Shown piece by piece: positions 45,319-57,296 of a stretch of DNA of 64,000 bases (positions within the stretch are counted from its first letter, which is position 1; each line of letters starts with the position of its first letter). The DNA is from Larix kaempferi (lineage: Eukaryota; Streptophyta; Pinopsida; Pinales; Pinaceae). The stretch lies in the NCBI GenBank assembly GCA_027924585.1, contig BSBM01000440.1, forward strand, positions 10,782,001 to 10,846,000, written 5' to 3'. The position numbers and the translations under genes were made by a program. Under the pieces are notes generated by a model. It worked only from the letters and a program-made list of their open reading frames with translations, ran no database searches and was not told where the DNA came from.

Positions 45319-47106
45319 GGACCTAACTGGGATTTTCCTTTGATGCTTGAGATACTACTATTGGAGAAGTGTTGAGACCACAGGAATGTCACAATCCATA
45401 TGTTGTTTATTACATCAATAAGAATTTGGCCCCTGCTGAACTAAATTACGCAGTTACAGAAAAATAATTCCTTGCTATTTTTTATGCCATTAATAAGTTT
45501 AGACATTACATCATTGGGTATCCTACTTTCATGCACACTGATCACTGAACCATTAAGTACTTAATGAATAAACCTATCACTAATGCTAGAGTAACTAGAT
45601 GGTTGTTACTGTTACAAGAATTTGACATTACTATTGTAGACAGACCAGGAAATAAAATGTCGTTGCTGATTTTCTTTCTCGACGTACTAAGAATGTTGAT
45701 GATGCTCTAGTCGAAGATTCTGTTCCTGATGAGCATTTGCTCGCAATCTCAGCTCATTCCCCATGGTATGCAGATGTTGCTAGCTATTTGGCTGTAGGAA
45801 AGCTTCCAGCACACCTATCAAAAAGAGAAAAAAGGAAAATCATACAGTAGAGTGCTAGATACTGCTGGATAGATGGACATCTCTTCTACATAGGTCCAGA
45901 TTTAGAAATCAGAAGATGTGTGAGGGAGGATGAAATTTACAATATCTTGAAGGCTTGCCACGATGAGTCCTGTGGGGGACATTTTGTTGATAAAAGAACT
46001 GGTCATAAAGGATTAAGGATGGGGTATTTCTGGCCAACAGTGTTCAAGGATGCAAATAAAATGTTCAGGCTTGTGACAGCTGCCAAAGAATGGGCCAGCC
46101 AAATAGACTAGATGAAATTCCGCTTCAACCACAACTAGTGGTTGAACCTTTTGATAGATGGGCTATCAATTTCGTAGGTCCTATCAACCCTCCTTCGAAG
46201 CAGAAAAATTATATCGTAGTTTGCACAGATTATATGACCAAGTGGGTGGAGGCTATAGCTTTGGTCAAGGCCAATGATCAAGCTGTAATGTATTTATTAT
46301 ATGAAGATATCTTCACTCGCTTTGGAGTACCCAAAGAAATAGTTACAGATGGAGGACCACAGTTTGTGTCCCATAAATTGGAAGCCCTGTTGCATAAATA
46401 TCATATTCAACATAAGATAACCTCACCATATCATCCACAGGCCAATGGTCAAGTGGAAAGCACGAATAAGGTAATTGAGGCTATTCTGACAAAAACGGTG
46501 AAGAGCCACCGCAGAGATTGGGTTGAAAGACTTCCAAAAGCATTATGGGCATATTGTACCACATGGCGCAACACTACAGGTTTCTCTCCATACGAATTTG
46601 TGTACAGTAAGAATGTTGTCTTTCCCATTGAATTTGAGATCAAAACTCGAAAGACAACCATAGAAGCAAACCTGGATTTATCAGAGGCTCGAAGGAACCG
46701 ATTGAATCAGTTAAATGAACTTGATGAGAAGCGCACAGCTGATGTGCATCAGACATCATTAATTCAACAACAACACTCCAAATGGTATGACAGGTTCATA
46801 AAGAAGAAAGTCTTATGTGAAGGAGCTTGGGATTTACTGTATGATTCACGGTTCAAGAGGCATTTTAAAGGCAAGTTGCGTATAAGATGGATAGGAACCT
46901 ACCAAATAGACAGGGTATTTGAGAATGGAACAATCCGCTTGACCACTATTGATGAAAAACAGACACCATTATTCGCCAATGGTCATTGGCTACGATTGTA
47001 TCATAAACCAATTTCAAAGAATGCATTCATTTCGCATGTTGCAGCTGATCTAGGTTATCAACTAATGCAAGAGCAGGTATTTTCCCCTATCCCTGAGAAT
47101 TCTTAA
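45319..47106 (+). pseudogene. Gypsy-1 RNase H and integrase
   Basis: RNase H is frame-shifted and broken ('NLAPAELNYAVTEK' then TAA; 'FRHYIIGYPTFMHTDH' then TGA). Integrase zinc region: 'CHDESCGGHFVDKRTGHKG' near 45956; its second Cys pair is lost near 46080. Core: 'DRWAINFVGPI' (Asn for the first catalytic Asp), 'EIVTDGGPQFVS' and 'HPQANGQVESTNKVI'. C-terminal part with 'WDLLYDSRFKRHF' up to 47106. A 338-codon open frame remains. Confidence 0.85.
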
Positions 47107-48300
47107 AAAGAACTAATGCGCTATCTGGGTAACTTCATCCATTCTCTTGTACATATATTAATCAGGCTCGAATTGCGGGTACTTGTTCTAGTGTAACAAG
47201 TCATGATCAACAAACTTACAGTTGGGAATTTTTCCTAGTAGATTGTCTTTAAGTTGCACATGGATTGACATAGGCGGCATTGGAATTTCATATTGAGCAT
47301 TCGTGACGAGAAGCACATCTGGCGCGTCGCTTCTTCTTGGAGAAATATACTCTGGAATGATCCATATAGGTCTCTCCTGGGTCACTGGCGGTGGGATTGG
47401 ATTCTAAACACTTGCAGCCTCCGGCTTTCCCTGGTCAGTGGCCTTATGCTTGTCCTTCGTTTACTATGGCTAGTTTCGCGGTGAATTCCTAGATGAACCA
47501 CCCCTTTCTGGACAGATGGCTTCACGGGTGTCTTCATTACTCCTTCCTGACTAGACTGTCTGAAATCACCCAAAAGTCCTTCTAATGTCGACTACTCAGA
47601 CATATACTGTCGAATAACTATCGCTTTCATGGGTAAAACACTTCAAAATTTACAGGCAGTAAAAAATTAAAAGTTGAGGTAAAACCGGTAAGCAAACAGT
47701 CCTTACCATTTATAGGCATATCACTACTACGGTGTGCCCAAAATGACTATTTTAGCATTAGATTCTATTTCCATTGGCCAAATCTCGCTAAGATATTGAA
47801 TCCTGTCCTTTAATGAATGTGCCCAAACGACCAAATCTAATGTAGATCTTGGTCCTTTCCCTGCATTGAATATGCCTTCAACGAATGAATATGACTTAAT
47901 TGCGGATACATGTGGTTTCCAAAACACTATATAACATTTACTTTTTCGACCAACATTTTAAGGGCTAGCTTCCCCTTGACTTCGCTAGCGGTCATGTCAA
48001 CTGCGATGTTCACTGCACATTTCTCTTTGCTGACTTTTAACTTCGCAGCGCAAGTCCTCTTTTTGCTAGCGGATATGTGAGTTGTGAGGCTCACTGCGCA
48101 TTTCCTTTTCTTTGACATTAACTTTGTAGCACAAACATTCTCTTACTTCGCAACTCAGCTTGGTATGTGTGCTTCACAACATAGCTTCCATTTGCATGAA
48201 AAACTTTGCATTTTTCCAAAATTGTGTGTAGACTCTTTATTCTTTTGATTCTTAGTGTCCAATTTCAACTACACATGACACTTATAATCTTCTTGGAGTG
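47107..48300 (-). other. Junction region with coding-like minus-strand text
   Basis: Downstream (in minus sense) of Gypsy-2 integrase. Frames at 47927-47727 ('VVWAHSLKDRIQYLSEIW'), 47573-47382 and 47385-47188 look non-random but match nothing I know. 47930-48230 is rich in 'CTTCGCA' and 'GCTAGC' phrases and may hold the Gypsy-2 3' LTR or tail. No LTR end could be fixed. Confidence 0.35.
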
Positions 48301-48312
48301 CTTAACTGATGT

Positions 48313-49950
48313 CTAGAGGGTAAGACTATCCCTGTAAGTTTTTTTTCTACTCCCATTAACAAGTCCTTTCAAATTTTCTCCCAATAGCGTGGCTAACTGA
48401 ACCGCACCAATGCTAGGGACATGCTTAACAATATATGGTCCTATCCAGTGCATTTTAAATTTTCTAGGAAATTTCATGAACTTTCTATCATAGAGGAGGA
48501 CAAGGTCTCCTACCTGAAAGAATTTGTACTTGATCTGTCTATCATGCCACGCTTTTTCTCTGTCTTTCTGAACTTGTTGGTGAAAAATTGCAATGAAGCA
48601 ATCTTCTTCCAGTCCAACTAAGTGTAGTAGCCTTTCTTCCATTGTCTCAACATGAGCCATGTCTGTGAATGATGAAATTCTCAAGCTTGGGACTATGTAT
48701 TCCATGGGAATGATAGCTTCTTGTCCATATGCTAATCTGAAAGGTGTGCGACCTGTCAACTTCTTGCAAGTTGTTCATTATGCCCACAACACCGCTAGTA
48801 TTCACAGATCCCAATCATCCCTATTTGTATTTCATACCTTGGCCAGCGCATTTTCCAGTACTTTGTTAAACGCTTCAATGGTGCCATTAGATTGTGGATG
48901 ATATGGTGTGCTCTTCTGATGGTAGATATGAAATTCTTCGGTCAAAGCTTCAATGGTTATGTTCAGGAAATGAGTTCCTTGATCACTCATTGAAATATTT
49001 GGGCATCCAAATCTTGTCAAAATATTCTCAAAGATGAACTGCATGGAAGTAACTGCAGTCCTTCACCGGTTTCACTTCTTCCCACTTGGTGAGATACTCT
49101 TTAGCTATGATAATATATCTTGAACCAATTCACTTTCATAATGGGTTAATACGTCCCACGAAATCAATAGCCCATTTATCAAATGCTTGCAAGGTCATTT
49201 GTGGCATCAACGACATCTCATCTCCACGAGATGGCTTCCATGTCCTTTGGAAAACATCGTAACTTTCGCAATGTTCCTTTGAATCCTTGTGTAATGTAGG
49301 CCACCAGAGGCCTGCTCTTAAAATTTTCTTCACATTAGCTCTTCCTGTGTAGTGTCCTCTAGATACTCCTGAGTGTGCTTCATCAAGTATCATAGGTTTC
49401 TCATGTTCCAATACACATCTTCGCAGTACTTCATCAGGTCCTAATTTGTACAATTGGCCTGCAATTATGGTAAAGTCAACTGCTCTTACCACTAATTGTT
49501 TCTTCTACTGCATAGTAGACTCCACGGGTGTTATACCTGTAGTCAGGAAGTCTACAATGTCCTTATAGTAGTAATTTTTTATGTGAATAGCAAACAACTG
49601 TGCATCTGGTAAACAGTATTCCAAGTTACTAGGTTCTTCGCCTGACTCAATTCTAGAAAGATCGTTGGGTCCTGAATTCAATCTTCCTAGATTAACGATA
49701 ATTTCAAAATCATACTCCTGAAATAGAAACAACCATATGCATATTCTCCCCCCTAACACTGGTTTGTTGACCAAGTACTTGAAAGATGAATGGTCAAAAA
49801 ATATGCAGAAATGCGAACCTATAAGATAATGTCTAAACTTTTGCAATGTGTATACCATAGATAAACCTGCTCTTTCTGTGGTGGTATAGTTCTTTTCTGC
49901 TGAAGATAACTTTCTGCTTTAAAATGCGATGGGGTGATCGATGCCTCCCT
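48313..49950 (-). pseudogene. Gypsy-2 RNase H and integrase
   Basis: RNase H tail: 'VYTLQKFRHYLIGSHFCIFF', 'DHSSFKYLVNKPVL' and 'GPNDLSRI'. Integrase: zinc region 'EAHSGVSRGHYTGRANVKK' to 'CESYDVFQRTW', core 'KWAIDFVGRINP' (first Asp present), 'MSDQGTHFLN' and 'HPQSNGTIEAFNKVL', C-terminal 'FQVGDLVLLYDRKFMKFP' and 'WIGPYIVKHV'. Stops split it between 49135 and 49044 and between 48832 and 48759. Confidence 0.83.
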
Positions 49951-50124
49951 CACCTGGTTGAGCTAGCATAATCCCTAGTGCTATAGATAAAGCATCTACA
50001 TCTACATGGAATGGTTTATTCCAGTCTGGAAAAACTAGAATATGCACAGTGACCATTCTCTCTTTTAATGTATCCAATCCTTTCTGACAGTCTTCAGTCC
50101 AAATATACGACGCTTCTTTCCTAA

Positions 50125-52542
50125 TTAATTCTCCATAGGTGTAGTGATTTGCGCATATCCCTTGATGAACTTTCTATAGTATCCTTTATGTCCCAGTTTA
50201 GTGTGTAGTTGTTTCACCGAGTTAGGCGCTGGTAGATTCACTATAACTGCGATTTTTGTTGGATCAACCATCAGTCCTTGCTTACATACAATGTGTCCCA
50301 GTAGGATTCCATAAGGAACACAAAAGATGCTTTTATTTAGATTCAAGGAAATATGATGTTGTCTACACTTCGCTAACATCATTCTTAAGTTCGCATAATC
50401 ATTCTTCAGTGACCCAAATACTATCCAATTGTCAAAATACACTTCTAAGAATTTGTGGATAAAATCTTTAAATGTAGCTACAACTACTCTAGAAAAGATA
50501 GCAGGTGCATTTTTCATAAAAGGGAAATAACTATGTACTAACATGATCCCCATTCCATATCAAATGTTGTCTTATGTTTGTCTTCTGAAACAATTATGAT
50601 CTGATGATATCCAGAGAATCCATAAGTGAATGAATATGCTTTGTTTCCTCCAACATTATCTAGCACTTCGTCTGTGAATGGAGTAGGAAATGGGTCATGC
50701 AATGAGGCATCATTTAGCTTTCTGATATCTATGCATATCCTGATCTAGCATTTAGCTTTCTTATCCTAGATAACCATGGGACTTATCCATTCTGATTCTT
50801 CTACTAGCTCAATAATTCCTACATCAAGCATCTTATCAAGCTTCGCTTTTACTTTTTCTTTGTATATGGGGTTTAGTCTGTAGGGTCTTTGCTTGATAGG
50901 CTTCACATCTAGCTTGAGAGGTATTTTCATAACTCCCAAGTCACCTAAAATTCCTTTCATTTCAGAAAACTTTGTAGGAAATAGGTCTTGATATTCACAC
51001 AGTAGGTCTGCAGTCTGTCCTACCATTTCTTCATCCCAGTAGTCCCCTATAGAAGCGAACTTTGGTTCATTCTCAGTACCAATGTTGATCTTTCTGTTCT
51101 TCACAGGACTACTCAATTCTGGAATTTATAAGTCAGGTCCCTCAACATCGCATTATCCTTCTGACTTAGATATGTTTACATCACGAGGATCTTCCTCTTC
51201 ATCTAGTGTGAAGTTATAACATTCCAGGGCATGTTCTGACTGTTTCGACCCTTCCGGTTGTTCATATATTGGCTACGGGGTATCATTGAATACCTTATTT
51301 TTAATGATTTGTAGAGCCTCACTAATACTTGGACAATCATCCTCAAAATTGAAAGTGGATTGAAAGTCAGTTATCAGTATGTGCCAATCTACTGTGCCTC
51401 TACGAAATTCAGCTTTTGTGTACCAGTTCTTTGGAATTTGCTCTAATGTGTGTATAAACTTGTGCACCTATTCTTTCTTAGGTGTATGTATCCAAGCTTT
51501 CAAACAAAGCTCTATGCGGTCTCTAGGATCATTCTGTCCATTATATTTTACTTGCACAATCTTAGTTTGTCTTGTAAATCTGATTTCCATCATGTGCTCA
51601 CATTTTTCCCATGTATTCAAGTTTTTTTATGTGTAGCCCACCATCTAGTAGGTAAAGCGCGCAGTTCTATCTCTAGAGAAACTAACTTATGTTCTGTTGG
51701 AACTGAAACTACATATTGATCATGAAGAAATGCGTGGATATTACCTAAACCATCATAAGTAGGAATTGGGCTTACCTCTATTCCAATCCAACATAGTGAC
51801 TTTGTGATATCTGCACATCATCTTGATGATACTTCGTGCATTCTACTATGCCAGTTCTCCATTCTTGCATCTGAGTCTTATATGAAAGAACTATCACATC
51901 TCCAGCTTAATGTTCCATCATCAGTGGGATTGATGTATTCTGCTTCATTTACTGTCATTTTGTAGATATGATCAGGATCTTGAGCTCTGCATTGTTCTTT
52001 TACTGGTTCAGTATATCTAGGTCCTTATGCAGGGTCTAAAGGTGCGATGACCCTAATATCTGGTCCTTTAAATATCATCCTTTTTTTCTTGAGATTGATG
52101 ATCGTGAGGTTATCAATTTCCCAGTCAATCCCTAAAGTGCAGGATAAGGATTGCTATCGTATGTGATTTCAATAACCTTGAAATCTGCTTTACTTCGCAC
52201 TCCATCAATGTCAACAAGGACATCGGATAATATCCCAAAAGGTATAACGTTTTGCTGATTGGCTAATCTCAACTAAATAGGTTACCATGATAACTTCAGT
52301 TTTCCCATCTGTTCCCATGTCTGCTTTGTCAAGACATTCACCTCTAAGCCTAAGTCAAGAATGATCTGGTCCATTTGAAAGTATTTGATCTGCGCATTTA
52401 ACCTCATCTCTCTTCTGGTCCTTCTATGATTCTTGATATGGTGAACTGAGCTATATGCTTTGTGTATGGCACTACACTGCTCATAATGACTGAATAGGCT
52501 CTGTATCTCTGCTAAGGCATTTCCATGATTTAACAACTTCAT
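50125..52542 (-). pseudogene. Gypsy-2 protease and reverse transcriptase
   Basis: Protease: 'ILDLGLEVNVLTKQTWEQM' near 52340, catalytic Asp present. RT: 'IPLKLDVKPIKQRPYRLNP' (~50910), 'SEWISPMVI', a degraded 'YSFTYGFSGYHQI' box (Tyr for the first catalytic-region Asp), then 'LEVYFDNWIVFG' (Asn for the last Asp of the FDD box) and 'LGHIVCKQGLMVDPTKI'. RT is inactive as read. Confidence 0.82.
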
Positions 52543-52959
52543 GCAGCTCTGTAGGAACTATGCAACAAGACATATGGGTTATGTTGTAGTACGTGATTTT
52601 TCTATCATATGAAATTGACATATCCACCACAGGATTTTATTCACTTCGCAACTGGGCTCTTGGATTCACAGGTTCCACATCCTGAAAGATTTTCCTAGAT
52701 TCCATGAATATATTCTTTTCTTGGTTAGGGTTAAATGTAGGAATTTTCCCTGACGCTTTTCTTATCCAAGCCCCTTCAGTAGGCTTTTGTCTCATAGTGT
52801 TTTCCTCATAAGTTGAAGCTTCATTTCTCTGATCTCCACCTGTCATAACTCCGCTTCGTGTCACAACATGGATGTTGTGATCCTTAGTTATCTCTTCAGC
52901 TACGATCATCTGTACGTTCTAATTGTGCGCTTTTGGTCTTCTCTCTTGCATTTTTTCTT

Positions 52960-54994
52960 GCAAAATGGGACATGCCTTAATGACATGGTCAAATGAGTTA
53001 CAGTATTTATAGGTAGTGAAAGGGTTCTGACAATCTCTAGCTAGATGTCATGGTTGAGCGCAGTTATAGCATACAATATTACCTCTTCCTCTTCCTTGTT
53101 GGCCAGTGTTGCGTCCTCTTCCTTGTTTGCCAGTGTTGCATCCTCTTCCTCTGTATCCACCACGTCCTCTGTATGTGTCTTGATCATACTATGCATTTTC
53201 ATTATTATTCTTTGTTTCTCCTTGAAATTTGTAGACATCATGCTTTCTTTCTATCATGACTTCATATGCTCTATAGTTGTTATCATCATGTCCAACTGAC
53301 TTACAGAATGTACAGTACAAGTTCTTAGGTTTTTGCACATATTTTTGAATTAAGTAACAGTCTTCTGGATGATGTCCTCTACATCTGCAAATCTCACACC
53401 ATGTTCCTTGCTGTTGATTCAATGGGTTAGGTGCTCCACTAGCGATGTAATCTCTGTCTACAGGGCAATGTTCCTTGGAATGTCCTTCTCCCTTACACTT
53501 TGTACACCAAAATTCTTCTCTAGTTTCTTTTCCTTTCTTGATGTCTTGTAGCTATAGTGTCAGTTTGGCTAACTGTGTCTATATCTGTACCATCCCTGTA
53601 CTAGTTTCTCCTATGGGTGAAGGCTCTAGCTTCATCGCAATCTATAATGCCTCTGTTTTCGATGCTACTTTATGTTGCATGAGTGGTAATATAATATGGG
53701 GCAACAACGCAGCTATGAACCATTATTGATGTTGTTGCAGTGCTATGTCAAAACTTACTTGATCTAATAGTGCTTTAAATTTCTGATCAAATTCCCATAT
53801 AGTCTCGTTAGGCTTTTGTTTGATTTATTTTAGCTCTGTAATGCACTGAGATTCTGACTTAGGTTTCTTGAACTCTCTTATAAGCGTAGTTCTGATATCT
53901 ACTAGTGTTATGTTCTGTCCAATAGAATACTTCATGAACCAAGTGAGAGCTCTGTCTCTAAATGTGGTAACTAGCTAAGCTTGTCTTATAGCTTCGTCCT
54001 GGAATTGCTTAAAATTCCACAAGGCTTCACAAAGAAACCAATGTTGCTCTGGGTCTTCTAGACCAATTCCTTTGAAAATAGGTAGCTTAATGTTGTCTAC
54101 CATTATTCTTCTAGGAGGCGTAGTGTTCTGTGTCGAAGAAGATATACCACTACTTGATTGATTCTGTGTATTAACTCCTGCGGTGTTACTGATACTGGTG
54201 TTATGTGAACTAGTAGTATTCTTTCTGTCAACTGGAGGTTTCTACGGAGTGATAGGCTAATAGGTAGTCATTCTAGGATCTGTTTCACAATCAGACTCAA
54301 CCTGATATGATTGTTTGTCACCTTCTAACTCAGTTTCTAGGGGTATGCGAGGTTCAGTTTCATGAGACCTCTGTCCAATAATAGGCTTATATCTTTTTCC
54401 ACTTCGTAATGTATAAGTATGTTCCTCAGTGTCACTATATGTTTTACTGAACATTATAGACTTAAATCCTAGGAATTCTATTGCATTCTCAAAACACCTT
54501 TTTCTGCTAACAACATTTTAATGTATAAACTGCGATTTTTCAGGTACTTACTTTTGAATCCTTTGAAGAAATCCCTTTCTACTGCATTGTAAGACTTCAA
54601 CGTGTCCATAGAAAATTATGTAACATAGCCTTCTATTACGCTATCCACCCAAAATTCTACTGCTCTTTAAATCGGGCTATCAACCTCTTTAAGCCTGTGA
54701 ACTAGTTTTGGAGTCCACTCTGTAGGTTCTCCACCATGAAAACAGTTTTTTTGTTCTTCGAGTCTTGATATCCACTCATGTATCTTGTTACCGAAAAATG
54801 CGAAGAAGATTTTGTGTATTCCAAAAAATAGGTATCTCTGCAACCACTCTTCTGTAGATATGCGCGGATGTCTATTTTCTTTCTTCGCAAACTCCGTTTC
54901 TATTTTAGCCACCCATTTCTGTAACTTTGTCCTCTCGGGATTCCATTTATCAGAACACATCACTAGTTCAAGTGCGGCAATGAACACATGTTAG
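52960..54994 (-). pseudogene. Gypsy-2 gag with multiple zinc knuckles and an RG tract
   Basis: N-terminal frame 54994-54667, then a gag core with 'IKLPIFKGIGLEDPEQHWFL' (~54090) and 'ALTWFMKYSIGQN' (~53940). Five or six Cys/His units follow: 'CTKCKGEGHSKEHC', 'CEICRCRGHHPEDC', 'CTFCKSVGHDDNNY' (last Cys lost), 'CYNCAQP.HLARDC' and 'CNSFDHVIKAC'. Between units is an Arg-Gly repeat (YRGRGGYRGRG, 53080-53170), an RNA-binding type tract. Most plant gypsy gags have one or two knuckles. Several TAG or TAA stops. Confidence 0.75.
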
Positions 54995-55079
54995 CTATAC
55001 TTCCTTCTTCATGGTCTCATAACATAACAACATCGCATATCGCCATTCTTTAGCGCGGAAACATAACCATTTGTTGGCT

Positions 55080-56450
55080 CACTACCCTTTGTTAGTTCCG
55101 AACTTCTTCTCACTATTTTCTTTAGGGATGACTGGGGTTCTACGAGGTTCTTCTATATTTATTCCAACAAAATCCCCTTCACTGTCCCTTTTGGCATCAA
55201 CCTGCGAACAGGCTGAAGTCTCACCCGAAGCGAAGATGGGTGGTTACAGAATCAGGTTTCTGTAACCTGGTGACGCACGGTTATGTTATGCAAGGTGAAT
55301 ATGTGCAGTTGTATCAGCATCTACTTTGTAAATCACTCCTTAACATGTATCTGTGCAACTGTGTTTCTTGACAACCTACAGGCTTCATTGATTTGTTGTT
55401 ACTACGCAGTTACGTATGACTGCATTCACCATGATATAACAGTGCATTTATGTGGCTGTTCACTTTGCAGTTCTAACAATACAGACTTCATTGAATTACT
55501 GTTATTCCTTCAACTGTTATAAATACTATTCTAACTAGACAACTGTGCATTTATCATATTCAACACAACTTGACAATGTTCATGCATGCATGTTCTTATA
55601 CTTAACATATCATTTTCATTCCCATTAATTCACACTTAGCATATTATTCTCATCGACATACACATGGAAATACATATAAAATAAAAACATTCATAAACAT
55701 AAAAGAACTCATAAACAAAATCACACAACACATATATTTACGTGGTTCACCCCCCAGATGGGAGCTACGTCCACGGGAACTATTGTTTATTTCTTGGAAG
55801 GGTTAACAGTTCCAGTCTGCGCACTCAGCTGCAGACTCTTCTCTACAATAGATCTCTGCGCACACAACTACATAGTCTTTTTCCTCTCAAATATTTCTTA
55901 GCATAGATCTTCATGATCATTTCTTCAGTATCTATTCTCTCCTAACAAGATCTAACCCTTCCATATGCAAAATTTTCCTTTCTATAGACTGTGCCCGAAG
56001 GTCACATCTTTACAATAACTATGGGCCGAAATCCCATAGTACTCTTAAACCCAAAATGACATGGTTCTCCTATTGACCATGATTTTCCTTTACTTCGATG
56101 GAGCTCTATTGTCCTTTGCACCACTTCTTCAGGCTCTAACTCTTCTCTAACAGTCGTAGTCTGACCGCGTGGCTCTGACATTAACATGGTTCATCCTTTA
56201 CACCATCCCATCTCTTTACTTCATTGTCCCTATAGCTAACCGTCCATCACTTCATCCTTAGGTGCTCCAACTACTTCATTGATCCTTAGTACTTCATTTT
56301 TACTAAGGGGATAGATCCGTATCTGTCACTTCGTCATGCTCCACGACCTACTCCTGGGAATTTTGGATTTTTTTCTCCCAAAACTAGCTGATGTTAGGCC
56401 TCGCCTAACTAGTACTTTTTCCATCAAAACTGTCCTTTCGGTTTGACTGC
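55080..56450 (-). repeat. Gypsy-2 5' LTR (limits uncertain)
   Basis: Adjacent to gag. It shares 55120-55280 and the ACGTGGTTCACCCCCC block (55741) through ~56010 with the LTR at 22861-24628, in the same order. A TATA-like CTATAGAAAGG (minus) lies near 55980. A perfect 10-base stem-loop is at 55242-55267. No second full LTR is present to fix the ends. Confidence 0.5.
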
Positions 56451-57290
56451 GCCTTCAAAACTGTCACACTTGGGTTGTTCCCAATAGTCACTAATGTGGA
56501 GCCTTTGGTCTATCGATGGTTTTTTTCGACACTGGCATGGTTTTGGAAAACCACAACTCCTATTGGGCTTGGTTGTTTTAGAAAATTTCCCATCGAGGAG
56601 TTTTCAATCACAAAGCGCCAAGTGTTCTTTTTTGTTGTATCTAACTCCTCAAACGAGTGCAATTAAAGCTTTTGCAACTTGTTGAGGAGTTATCAATATG
56701 CACTATTGATATGCTGCTCTTCCCTCAAATTAGTGCAGGCACCACCTTTAACCTTTGTGCATATTTTAGAGGAGCTAATGATGTCATCTATCGATCTGGT
56801 GCTTCTTCATCGGATGATATCGGGCCTGCCTTTATTTTTCGTGTCTATCTTGGGAGAGATATCAATTATAACCGTTGATCATGTATTCGATCAACATTGT
56901 TCCACTGCTTCTTATTTAGCGCTTGGTTCCTAGCTCCTAGTCTTTGTTGTGCCAAAGGGATAACCTTCTTTTCCTTGAATTTAAGGATCAGACTCTTATT
57001 TAGGCCATTTTCATCCCTCAAAGCGCCTTTGTAAAAATTATGTACTAACATCAGCTTCACGGGGATAGTTTCTTGTTATGTAAGTTGTTGAGAACCATAG
57101 AATTGTTCCTTATCCATTGGGCCACGGAGTCATCTCTCATGAAATTTTGACCATATTAAACAGATCTGTAGCTTGGAATTTTTTTTTACATACAGTAAAG
57201 TAAAATAATGATAATTAAAATGATGAAAAAGTTATAGTAAAGTAGGCAATTGAAAAACTGTTATTCTACTATGTACAAAATTCTTGGAAC
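56451..57290. other. Spacer between Gypsy-2 LTR and Gypsy-3
   Basis: Frames at 56475-56933 overlap each other on the same strand and show no motif. No gene or LTR end recognised. Confidence 0.4.
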
Positions 57291-57296
57291 CTGGCT

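Larger units (their letters stand above)
41111..47106 (+). mobile_element. Gypsy-1: Tat/Athila-like Ty3/gypsy element without a visible 3' LTR
   Basis: Primer-binding site, gag, zinc knuckle, protease, RT, RNase H and integrase on the plus strand. The RT box 'FMDDFNPYGSSFDEAL' and integrase text match the non-chromovirus Tat/Athila group. The same frame is used from ATG 41401 to 45318 and again from 46090 to 47106. Only ~45320-46090 is shifted, implying a pair of compensating indels. After 47106 there is no recognisable 3' LTR. The sequence passes into the minus-strand Gypsy-2 region. Confidence 0.85.
48313..55060 (-). mobile_element. Gypsy-2: Ty3/gypsy element on the minus strand
   Basis: In minus order: gag (54994-53600), zinc-knuckle/RG region (53560-52960), protease (52542-52282), RT (51116-50125), RNase H (49950-49505), integrase (49492-48313). 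All parts carry stops or shifts. The RT phrase 'LEVYFDNWIVFG' and integrase C-terminal 'TGRTPFRLAYGQEAIIPMEY' identify Ty3/gypsy. It abuts its 5' LTR at ~55.1 kb. The 3' LTR is not resolved. Confidence 0.85.
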
